A stretch of 10,039 bases of DNA from an uncultured Eubacterium sp. (GTDB lineage: Bacteria; Bacillota; Clostridia; Lachnospirales; Lachnospiraceae), in the NCBI GenBank assembly GCA_910579075.1, contig CAJTSV010000018.1, positions 5,308 to 15,346 on the forward strand, in the 5' to 3' direction. The position numbers and the translations under genes are program-made. Shown here piece after piece: positions 1-6,106 of the stretch. How positions within the stretch are numbered: the stretch's first letter is position 1; each line of letters opens with the position of its first letter. The notes below the pieces were generated by a model. The model saw nothing but the letters and a program-made list of their open reading frames with translations, was not told the DNA's origin and searched no databases.

Positions 1-1116
1 GGCATCCGGCAGCGTCGGGCGTACATTGGACTGTGCCAGCTCCTTCGCCCAGGTACGCTTGCCGTCCAGAATATCCCCATAGCGCTGCACCATAATCTGC
101 CCGGCACCCAGCATGTTGGTCAGCTCCCCGACCTTCTGCGCATAGGCAATCGGCTGGTTAAACGGCTCGGTAAAATTATGGGAGCATAAAATGGCAAGGT
201 TTGTATTATCAGATTTCAAATCCTTGTAAGAATGCCCGTTGACAACGGCCAGGTCATTGTCGTAATTTTCCTGGCTGACAAATCCGCCCGGATTCTGGCA
301 GAACGTGCGGACTTTATTTTTAAACGGCCTTGGATAGCCGATAAGCTTGGACTCATACAGCACCTTGTTTACTTCTTCCATAATCTCATTGCGCACCTCG
401 ACACGGACGCCGATATCAACCGTGCCCGGTTTATGCGCAATGTCATATTTTGCACAGAGCGTCTGCAGCCAGTCTGCGCCGCGCCTTCCCGCCGCCACGA
501 CCACATGCGGCGCTTCGATGCGCTGCTGCTGAAACTCCCCTTCTTTCGTCAGGACAACACCCTTGCAGACATCTTCTTCCATAATCAGGTCTGTACAGCT
601 GTAGCCAAACAGCATCTCCACACCCTTATCCACCAGGTATTTTTCAATAGCGCCATAAATATGCTGCGCCTTTTCCGTACCCAGATGCCGGATTGGGCAG
701 TCCACAAGCTTCAGCCCGGCATGAATCGCCCGTTTCCTGATTTCACGTACCTTCGCAGGCTCGCTCACGCCCTCAATGTGCGTGTCCGCCCCGAATTCCA
801 GATAGATTTTATCCGTATAATGAATCAGCTCCTGCGCAAAATCCGCGCCGACCAGCATCGGAAAATCGCCGCCGACTTCATAGCTCAAAGACAGCTTTCC
901 ATCCGAAAACGCGCCTGCGCCGGAAAAGCCGGTCGTAATATTGCACGGATTGCAGCTGACGCATTTTTTCGTTTTGCTTTTCGGACAGCTGCGGTCTTCA
1001 ATTGCCTTTCCTTTTTCTACAAGCAGTATATTCTTTGTGCTGTTATTTTTTACCAGCTCCATGGCCGTAAAAATTCCTGCCGGCCCTGCACCGACAATAA
1101 TGACATCATATTTCAT
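1..1116 (-). CDS. FAD-dependent dehydrogenase, COG2509-like (3' end outside window)
   Basis: The minus strand reads open for 372 codons from an ATG at 1116 to the window edge, so the C-terminus is missing (family members are about 460 aa by memory). The N-terminus MKYDVIIVGAGPAG is a Rossmann FAD-binding strand with GxGxxG at residues 9-14. A cysteine cluster follows, C44, C52, C55 and C58 (C-x7-C-x2-C-x2-C), then the glycine-rich stretch TTGFSGAGAFSDGKLS. A second dinucleotide-type motif, VVVAAGRRGADW, comes near residue 205. This matches the uncharacterised FAD-dependent dehydrogenases of COG2509; the substrate is unknown and the protein is expected to be cytoplasmic. The start is supported by a strong AAGGAGG about nine bases upstream. 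It lies 53 bp after the DHHW gene on the same strand, separated by a hairpin, so co-transcription is possible. Family placement is from recognition, not a search. Confidence 0.88.
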   Translation of the reverse strand, partial: MKYDVIIVGAGPAGIFTAMELVKNNSTKNILLVEKGKAIEDRSCPKSKTKKCVSCNPCNITTGFSGAGAFSDGKLSLSYEVGGDFPMLVGADFAQELIHYTDKIYLEFGADTHIEGVSEPAKVREIRKRAIHAGLKLVDCPIRHLGTEKAQHIYGAIEKYLVDKGVEMLFGYSCTDLIMEEDVCKGVVLTKEGEFQQQRIEAPHVVVAAGRRGADWLQTLCAKYDIAHKPGTVDIGVRVEVRNEIMEEVNKVLYESKLIGYPRPFKNKVRTFCQNPGGFVSQENYDNDLAVVNGHSYKDLKSDNTNLAILCSHNFTEPFNQPIAYAQKVGELTNMLGAGQIMVQRYGDILDGKRTWAKELAQSNVRPTLPDA

Positions 1117-1155
1117 AAAATCCCCCCTCCTTCTTCCCTGCGTAAGCCATACAAA

Positions 1156-1185
1156 CCGGAAGCTGCCAGTTATTTCAGCTTCCGG
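1156..1185 (-). terminator. Intergenic hairpin at 3' end of DHHW gene (weak terminator or processing site)
   Basis: A perfect 10-bp inverted repeat, CCGGAAGCTG at 1156-1165 and CAGCTTCCGG at 1176-1185, has a 10-nt loop. On the minus strand the stop codon of the DHHW gene (1170-1172) lies in the loop. The stem is followed only by TTTGTATGG, not a proper U-tract. It may therefore be a leaky terminator, an mRNA-stabilising element or a processing site that separates expression of the FAD dehydrogenase from the upstream genes. The structure is seen directly; its function is inferred. Confidence 0.55.
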
Positions 1186-2345
1186 ATATCTTTATCCTCC
1201 ATAAACTGCACACTGTTATACAAAATCAGGATATCATCCGGCTCAAACATCTCCACCAGCGCGCTGGCCGGAATATTAATATGCCGCAGGTCTGCAGCAA
1301 CCGTGCGCGCATAATGATTCGCCGCAAGCGGTGCAAAGCAGTTGCCAAAAGAATCCTTGATTATCAAAAGCGTTTTTCCATCCTGCTGCTTCCCGTCCCC
1401 GGCATCTTTTCGGATATCAGCAAGCGCCTGGTTTCCGCCAAAAAAGACACTGTACGGGTCGTCGCCTTCCAGTTTTTCGTAATCATAAAAGCTGTCTGAC
1501 TGGAATTCTCCCATATTATAATCCAGCTGGAATGCCTGCCCGTTCTTTGGTTCGTACAGATGTATCGTGTCCGGCTTTCCCCCGGTATGCGTCTTTGCAA
1601 AAGTCGTGCCCAGAAACGAATCCGATACCGCACGGATTTCAAAATCCTCCCGGGCAAGCGGTTCAAACCCCATCTGCCGTGCCCATGCTTCGTATGCATA
1701 AAAGGCTCCCAGAGACGTCCAGTGATGGTCTGTCCGGTAATAAATATATTCGGATGCATGCGCTGTCAATGCATCAGCAACAGACAGCTGCCGCTCCTTT
1801 GGAATTTTCTGTCCGGCCAGCTCGAAAAAATACTCCTCCCCGGAAATTTCCGCAAAAGCAGGCAGTTTTTCCGCAAGCACGCTGCTTTTTACCGGGACAA
1901 ACAGTACCTTTGCCCGCGGATGCTTCCTGGCAAAGGCTGCCACCCGCCGGATATTTTTTTTCACCTGCTTCCAGTCAAAATCCTGCATCTGGTAACGTTC
2001 CAGCAGATAGCTGTCTTTTCCAAAATAAACACCGTTCGCATCCCTGCTGCCAAGCATTCTTAAAATACGTGCCTGCAAAGCCACCCAGTGCGTGCGCCCC
2101 GGTACCTGTTCGCTTAAAAACGTTTCGAAATCCTTCTGAAAGCTGCCGTTTAACACGCTTTTTTTTGTCAATTTTGGCCGTTTTGCCAGCATCCGCCGTT
2201 CCGAGGACGAATACGTCTTATCCGGTGTCAGCAGGATAGCGGCGCTGCAGGCGGATAACAGCAAAATCACGGCTCCTATCAGAAACAGGAACCGGATTTT
2301 TTTGATAAATTCTTTTCTTTTTTTGATGCTGTCCATATCAGCCAT
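1170..2345 (-). CDS. DHHW-family cell-surface protein (AlgX/AlgJ-like SGNH fold)
   Basis: This 391-aa protein has a basic N-terminus, then a hydrophobic segment at about residues 19-39 (FLFLIGAVILLL), so it acts outside the membrane. The segment ends in LSAC (30-33), a match to the lipobox, so it may be a lipoprotein rather than a simple membrane anchor. The diagnostic motif is TDHHW at residues 205-209. A later KDSF (330-333) resembles the catalytic Ser region of AlgX/AlgJ-type SGNH enzymes, which use an Asp-His pair in a DxHW motif plus a Ser. Such proteins usually act with MBOAT acyltransferases in O-acetylating extracellular polymers; no MBOAT gene is in the window. It starts 2 nt after the DUF4358 stop, indicating translational coupling. 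A second in-frame ATG at 2339 has AGGA at better spacing (9 nt) than the ATG at 2345, where AGGA abuts the start, and may be the real start. Confidence 0.87.
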   Translation of the reverse strand: MADMDSIKKRKEFIKKIRFLFLIGAVILLLSACSAAILLTPDKTYSSSERRMLAKRPKLTKKSVLNGSFQKDFETFLSEQVPGRTHWVALQARILRMLGSRDANGVYFGKDSYLLERYQMQDFDWKQVKKNIRRVAAFARKHPRAKVLFVPVKSSVLAEKLPAFAEISGEEYFFELAGQKIPKERQLSVADALTAHASEYIYYRTDHHWTSLGAFYAYEAWARQMGFEPLAREDFEIRAVSDSFLGTTFAKTHTGGKPDTIHLYEPKNGQAFQLDYNMGEFQSDSFYDYEKLEGDDPYSVFFGGNQALADIRKDAGDGKQQDGKTLLIIKDSFGNCFAPLAANHYARTVAADLRHINIPASALVEMFEPDDILILYNSVQFMEDKDIRKLK

Positions 2346-2347
2346 TC

Positions 2348-2947
2348 CTATTTCAGGCTGTTTTTCACTGCATTGACTGCTTTTTTATTCATATCCTGAT
2401 ATGCTTTTAAAATCTGTTCGTCAGAACCGTTTTCTTCCGTTTTCATGTCCACATATCCGCCGAGAATGAAAAAGCAGACATATTTTCCGTTTGTGTATAC
2501 CTTCGACGCCTGAACCTTCAGGACATTCATCGGGTACTGCATGGAATTTTCGATTAAATTTTTCTGGTATTTTTTTATGGCGGTTACGATTTTCTTTTTG
2601 GAAGCAGAATTTTTCGCCTTGAAAATTACCATTTCATCTACCTGTGCACTAATCATCGGCACTTCAGCATAGGCAGAAGAATATAACGAGGAGGCCACCC
2701 CGTATTTATCCTTGATATCATTTTTTCCAAGCTTGAAATTCGGCAGGTAATTGTTTCCATATGCTTTTTTCACTGCTTTTGCAAGCTTGGATGCAGAAGG
2801 CGCAGAAGCTGCCTGAACTGTAACAGCCGGAGCATCCGCGCCGGCTGACGGCGTTACATCCGTAACTGTGCGGGCCGTCGAAAATGAAAACGCGCCAGCT
2901 GCTACCACCGCTGTTAATACCAGTGCTGCTAATCCTTTTTTGCTCAT
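2348..2947 (-). CDS. Secreted DUF4358 domain protein
   Basis: This 199-aa protein has a classical signal peptide: MSKK, then a hydrophobic Ala/Val/Leu core to about residue 20, with a likely cleavage site after STA (about residue 25). There is no lipobox. An Ala/Ser/Thr/Pro-rich stretch at about 26-52 follows. The rest, from about 55, is a compact domain with the DUF4358-type pattern EVPMISAQVDEMVIFKAK, a Lys-rich helix (SKKKIVTAIKKYQKN) and the strand KYVCFFILGGY. The start is supported by GGGAGG 7 nt upstream. It is first in a unit with the DHHW gene (2-nt gap), a pairing common in Lachnospiraceae. The function is not established; the context suggests a cell-surface partner of the DHHW protein. 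Family placement is from recognition. Confidence 0.85.
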   Translation of the reverse strand: MSKKGLAALVLTAVVAAGAFSFSTARTVTDVTPSAGADAPAVTVQAASAPSASKLAKAVKKAYGNNYLPNFKLGKNDIKDKYGVASSLYSSAYAEVPMISAQVDEMVIFKAKNSASKKKIVTAIKKYQKNLIENSMQYPMNVLKVQASKVYTNGKYVCFFILGGYVDMKTEENGSDEQILKAYQDMNKKAVNAVKNSLK

Positions 2948-2960
2948 ATGTGTTCCTCCC

Positions 2961-3016
2961 AGTATGCATTAATTTTGTTAACATATATTTTAATTCTGCA
3001 TACATTCTAGCATACT
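2961..3016 (-). promoter_or_regulatory. Probable promoter and repeated GCATAC motif upstream of the DUF4358 gene
   Basis: On the minus strand an extended -10 element TGCTAGAAT lies at 3012-3004, about 57 nt upstream of the DUF4358 start; no convincing -35 is visible. The element is embedded in repeats. On the plus strand GCATAC occurs at 2998-3003 and GCATACT at 3010-3016, a 12-bp period, and the inverse AGTATGC occurs at 2961-2967. The arrangement could be an operator, perhaps for the neighbouring XRE regulator, but that is inference. The promoter call is tentative. Confidence 0.4.
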
Positions 3017-3073
3017 CTTTTGAAAAAAGAAATGGGAAATGCATGAAATAAAAAAATTTATGCTGCTTACTGG

Positions 3074-3382
3074 TTACTGCATTTCCTGCTGTCCGTTTTC
3101 ATTGTGAAATGCCTGTATCAGATAATTAACAACCCGAATCTGGGACTCCGACAATCCCCTGGTGGAAAAATATCCCGATTCGGGCTGATTATCCAGCAGA
3201 TAATCAACGGACACATGAAACACCCTTGAAATTTTTAACAGCATCAGTAACGAAGGCTGGCGCAAATTGGATTCCATGTTGCAGACTGCCGCTGCTGATA
3301 CCTGTAATATCCGTGCAAGCTCTTTCTGGCTGTATTTACGGGACATGCGCAGCTCTTTGATTCGTTCGCCTAAAAGAAGCAT
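3074..3382 (-). CDS. Small XRE-family (HTH_3) transcriptional regulator
   Basis: This 102-aa protein carries a Cro/C1-type helix-turn-helix at about residues 6-62. It begins GERIKELRMSRKYSQKELA, continues with the recognition helix region VSAAAVCNMESNLRQPS, and ends with SRVFHVSVDYLLDN. This is the standard layout of XRE repressors. A C-terminal tail of about 40 residues (GLSESQIRVVNYLIQAF) could be a short helix for dimerisation; there is no recognisable ligand domain or peptidase. The start at 3382 has AGGA about ten bases upstream. It is transcribed away from the DUF5688 gene across a 227-bp AT-rich region that holds a perfect dyad, so it probably represses itself and perhaps the divergent gene. 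It could also control the DUF4358 gene, whose start is 126 bp downstream. Targets are inferred from position only. Confidence 0.9.
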   Translation of the reverse strand: MLLLGERIKELRMSRKYSQKELARILQVSAAAVCNMESNLRQPSLLMLLKISRVFHVSVDYLLDNQPESGYFSTRGLSESQIRVVNYLIQAFHNENGQQEMQ

Positions 3383-3408
3383 CTGGTTAACATCCTTTCC
3401 AAACAGAA

Positions 3409-3414
3409 ATTATA
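3409..3414 (-). promoter_or_regulatory. Possible -10 box of the XRE gene
   Basis: A perfect TATAAT on the minus strand lies 27 nt upstream of the XRE start codon and just upstream of its ribosome binding site. The sequence at the expected -35 position (about 3432-3437, CAAAAG) is poor, so activity would need help or the true promoter lies elsewhere. A second, weaker candidate is TATAAC at 3476-3471. Confidence 0.35.
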
Positions 3415-3450
3415 TTTACTGCCAGTGTAACCTTTTGTACTATTCTATTG

Positions 3451-3465
3451 GATAATTAAATTATC
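3451..3465. promoter_or_regulatory. Perfect dyad in XRE/DUF5688 divergent region (candidate operator)
   Basis: GATAATT-A-AATTATC is a perfect 7-1-7 inverted repeat between the two divergent genes. Its size and position suit a dimeric XRE repressor. Because the region is AT-rich, short dyads arise by chance more easily, so this is a candidate only. Confidence 0.45.
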
Positions 3466-3541
3466 TGTTCGTTATAATCCACAGTTTCCGCCTCAAAAAT
3501 ACACTGTCAGATAACTTTTTTTATAAATAGTTAAATTTTTA

Positions 3542-3570
3542 TTGCTTCTCAAATGCGTATATTATATAAT
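3542..3570 (+). promoter_or_regulatory. Sigma-A type promoter of the DUF5688 gene
   Basis: TTGCTT at 3542-3547 is followed after exactly 17 bp by a perfect TATAAT at 3565-3570, in an AT-rich context. Transcription should begin near 3577, about 33 nt upstream of the ATG at 3610. An in-frame ATG at 3553 lies inside the promoter and has no ribosome binding site, so it cannot be the translation start from this promoter. Confidence 0.75.
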
Positions 3571-3609
3571 TGTAAAAAGCAGCATCGGAAAAATTTTCGG
3601 GAGGTACTT

Positions 3610-4518
3610 ATGACAGATTTTCACATTTTTGAAAAAGAACTAACAGACAGGCTGCGCGCAGGCCTTGGAAACAGCTGCCAGGTATCGGCACGCACGCTCT
3701 GCCTGAATAACAGCGTGAAAAAACAGGCGGTCTTTATTACCGAGGAAGGCAGCAGCATTACAGAATGCCTGGAAACCGGCTGTCTGTGGCCGCTGTGCAA
3801 AACACCAAAAGACATAGAGCTCATTGCGAAAAACATGATGCAGGAATACCACAGAAGAAAAAAACAGCCTGCCATGCGTTCTGCACTGGACAGGCTGTAC
3901 GACTGGGATTTTGCGAAAAGCAGGGTCATGTTCCGGCTCGCCAGCACGGATGCAAACAAATCCCTTTTACAGGAAATTCCAAGCTTTGAAACAGTCTGCG
4001 GCCTTTCACAGATATTTTACCTGCTTTTGCAGGAAGGCACCGGGCATGGAACATGCATTACCATTAACAGCAGGCTGATGCATGCATGGAAGGTTCCGGC
4101 AGACGGGCTTTTAGAGCAGGCCCGCAGGAATACGCCAGAGCATCTGCCATGCCTGTTTTTAAATGCATCCCTGGACGCATCCGCAGATGTATTAAATGTC
4201 CTTCATGCACAGGGCCAGGCAGGCATTCCTGTTTATTTTTTAACCAACAGCATGGGATTATACGGTGCAGCCTGCATTTTATACGAAGGCATTGCAGAAA
4301 GCACTGCGCAAAAGCTTGGCTGCGGCTTTTACGTGCTGCCCTGCTCGCTGCACCAGACCGCGCTGATTCCGGCCCCATCCATCGAACCGCAGCTTGCCGG
4401 ACAGCTGAAGCAGCTGCTGCTGACCATCAACCGTGACAGCCTGCCAAGGCAGCAGTTTCTGTCCGATACGGTATATTATTATAATAAGGAAGAAAAACAG
4501 CTGCATGCCGTACCGTAA
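3610..4518 (+). CDS. DUF5688 family protein of unknown function
   Basis: The start is set at 3610 because GGGAGG lies 5 nt upstream and the promoter overlaps the only earlier in-frame ATG (3553). The product is 302 aa and appears cytoplasmic, with no signal peptide or membrane segment. The sequence matches the DUF5688 pattern known from Lachnospiraceae. It has an N-terminal helical part, then VKKQAVFITEEGSSITECL, the central WDFAKSRVMFRL and LLQEIPSFE segments, HAWKVPADGLLEQARRNTPE, and a C-terminal part with YFLTNSMGLYGAACILYEG and GFYVLPCSLHQTALIPAP. No catalytic motif is recognisable to me. It is the only plus-strand gene in the window, divergent from an XRE regulator that probably controls it, and it ends at a shared hairpin. 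Its biological role is unknown. Confidence 0.88.
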   Translation: MTDFHIFEKELTDRLRAGLGNSCQVSARTLCLNNSVKKQAVFITEEGSSITECLETGCLWPLCKTPKDIELIAKNMMQEYHRRKKQPAMRSALDRLYDWDFAKSRVMFRLASTDANKSLLQEIPSFETVCGLSQIFYLLLQEGTGHGTCITINSRLMHAWKVPADGLLEQARRNTPEHLPCLFLNASLDASADVLNVLHAQGQAGIPVYFLTNSMGLYGAACILYEGIAESTAQKLGCGFYVLPCSLHQTALIPAPSIEPQLAGQLKQLLLTINRDSLPRQQFLSDTVYYYNKEEKQLHAVP

Positions 4519-4545
4519 TTCATGCGGTTTCTTCCAGAATAAAAG

Positions 4546-4589
4546 GGCTGTGGCACGAAGCAAAGCATCGCTTTCTTCCTGCCACAGCC
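4546..4589. terminator. Long hairpin between convergent genes; terminator of bglPA, possibly bidirectional
   Basis: GGCTGTGGCA (4546-4555) pairs with TGCCACAGCC (4580-4589). Inside, GAAG pairs with CTTC and AAAGC (4562-4566) with GCTTT (4570-4574), giving about 19 paired bases with only single-base bulges. Read on the minus strand the stem is followed by CTTTTATTCT, a fair U-tract, 30 nt after the bglA stop. On the plus strand it follows the DUF5688 stop by 27 nt but only CTCTTTC comes after it, so it is weaker in that direction. Confidence 0.75.
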
Positions 4590-4619
4590 TCTGCTCTTTC
4601 GCGGCATATTTCATTTCCG

Positions 4620-6050
4620 CTACAGTTCTTCCCCGTTCGAAGCAACTGCCTTCTGATACCAGGAAAAGGACTTCTTTTTATACCGCTTGCCGCTTCCCGT
4701 GCCGTCGTCATTCAAATCCACATAAATGAACCCATACCGTTTTCGCAGTTCCCCGGTTGTAAACGACACGACATCAATGCATCCCCACGGCGTATATCCT
4801 ATCAGCTCCACGCCGTCTATATCTACTGCTTTTTTCATCTCCTCAATGTGCCTGCGCAGATAGTCAATCCGGCAGCTGTCATCACAGGTACCATCCGCTT
4901 CCAGCTTATCGATTGCACCAAACCCATTTTCCACAATAAACAGCGGCAGCTCGTATCTTTCATATAATGCACAGAGCGAATACCGCAGCCCTTCAGGGTC
5001 AATCTGCCATCCCCAGTCCGATGCTTTCAGATATGGATTCGGAACCGTATGGGCATTTCCGCCGTCTGTGCCGTCATGCACCTGATTCACATCTGCCCGG
5101 ACAGCATTGGACATATAGTAGCTGAATCCGATATAATCAACCGTTCCCTCTGCCAGAATCTGCCTGTCTTCCGGCTCCATGACCGGCTTATTGTTTTCAC
5201 GCTCCCACATTTTCTCCGCAAATGCAGGATAATGCCCGCGGCAGTGTACATCCGAAAAATAATACCGCTCATGCATGGATTCCTGCGCCGTCATCACATC
5301 ATCCGGACTGCAGGAATACGGGTAGAATGGCACGAAGGAGCACATGCAGCCGATTTTGAAGTCCGGATTGATTTCATGCCCTCTTTTCACTGTCAGCGCA
5401 GAAGCAACCAGTTCGTGGTGCACCGCCTGGTACAGCGCTTTTTTCGGGTCTTCAAATTCGGAAAACCGGATGCCGGAATTCGTCCATCCAAAAATATCGG
5501 TATCGGTATTGCTCTGGTTATTGATTTCGTTAAATGTCATCCAGTATTTCACTTTATCCCGATAGCGTTCCATAACCGTCACGGCATATCTTACAAAAAA
5601 GCCAATCAGCTTCCGGTTTATCCAGCCGCCGTATTCCTTTGCCAGGTGATACGGCATTTCAAAATGGCTCAATGTAATAACCGGCTCGATGCCATGCTCT
5701 AACAGCTCATCAAACAGGCTGTCATAAAAACGAAGCCCTTCCTCACAGGGTTTTGTTTCATCCCCCTTTGGAAAAATGCGGCTCCACGAAATCGATGTCC
5801 GGAAGCACTTAAATCCGAGTTCTGCAAATAATGCAATATCATCTTTGTAAGTATGGTAAAAATCAATGCCTTTATGGTTCGGATAACGCTCCCCCAAAAT
5901 CACGCCATCCGTAATCCGTCTTGGCACGCCATGGGCTCCTGCTGTCAGCACATCGCTGACACTCAGCCCCCTTCCGCCTTCCTTCCAGCCCCCTTCCAGC
6001 TGGTGGGCAGCAACAGCACCGCCCCATAAAAAATTATCTGGCAGACTCAT
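4620..6050 (-). CDS. bglA: 6-phospho-beta-glucosidase, glycoside hydrolase family 1
   Basis: This cytoplasmic enzyme hydrolyses 6-phospho-beta-glucosides (from cellobiose, salicin, arbutin or similar sugars brought in by the PTS) to glucose 6-phosphate and the aglycone or glucose. It is 476 aa, the normal GH1 length. Seen in the sequence are the N-terminal signature FLWGGAVAAHQLEGGW, the acid/base glutamate in TFNEIN (E175), the nucleophile in IVENGFG (E374), and the S429/K437/Y439 set in the SFTTGELRKRYGF segment that binds the 6-phosphate. These point to a phospho-enzyme rather than a plain beta-glucosidase. The overall sequence closely resembles E. coli BglA as I recall it. AAGGAG lies 9 nt upstream of the ATG. 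It sits 56 bp downstream of the PTS gene on the same strand and should share its promoter; a hairpin terminator follows. Confidence 0.95.
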   Translation of the reverse strand: MSLPDNFLWGGAVAAHQLEGGWKEGGRGLSVSDVLTAGAHGVPRRITDGVILGERYPNHKGIDFYHTYKDDIALFAELGFKCFRTSISWSRIFPKGDETKPCEEGLRFYDSLFDELLEHGIEPVITLSHFEMPYHLAKEYGGWINRKLIGFFVRYAVTVMERYRDKVKYWMTFNEINNQSNTDTDIFGWTNSGIRFSEFEDPKKALYQAVHHELVASALTVKRGHEINPDFKIGCMCSFVPFYPYSCSPDDVMTAQESMHERYYFSDVHCRGHYPAFAEKMWERENNKPVMEPEDRQILAEGTVDYIGFSYYMSNAVRADVNQVHDGTDGGNAHTVPNPYLKASDWGWQIDPEGLRYSLCALYERYELPLFIVENGFGAIDKLEADGTCDDSCRIDYLRRHIEEMKKAVDIDGVELIGYTPWGCIDVVSFTTGELRKRYGFIYVDLNDDGTGSGKRYKKKSFSWYQKAVASNGEEL

Positions 6051-6106
6051 GTCAAATCACTCCTTCTTTTTTATCATAATGATACTGGTGCCAGGAATAT
6101 GCACAG

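Noticed and set aside
232..1314. A 360-codon plus-strand open frame
   Set aside because: It lies antisense to the FAD dehydrogenase, which shows clear family motifs from its first residue; the plus frame gives a composition without recognisable domains and lacks a ribosome binding site.
1532..2239. Overlapping plus-strand open frames across the DHHW gene
   Set aside because: They are antisense to a gene with DHHW and KDSF motifs, rich in Pro/Ser/Arg, with no start signals.
3187..3205. Inverted repeat GATTATC-CAGCA-GATAATC inside the XRE gene
   Set aside because: It resembles the intergenic dyad in its GATAAT core but falls in the coding sequence for the conserved YLLDNQ segment, so codon constraints explain it well enough.
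3553..3609. N-terminal extension of the DUF5688 protein from an ATG at 3553
   Set aside because: The ATG lies between the -35 and -10 boxes of a strong promoter and has no Shine-Dalgarno, while the ATG at 3610 has GGGAGG 5 nt upstream.
6051..6106. Short dyad TATCAT-A-ATGATA (6072-6084) between bglP and bglA
   Set aside because: The stem is only six AT pairs with a one-base centre and no U-tract follows on the minus strand; not supportable as a terminator or promoter.
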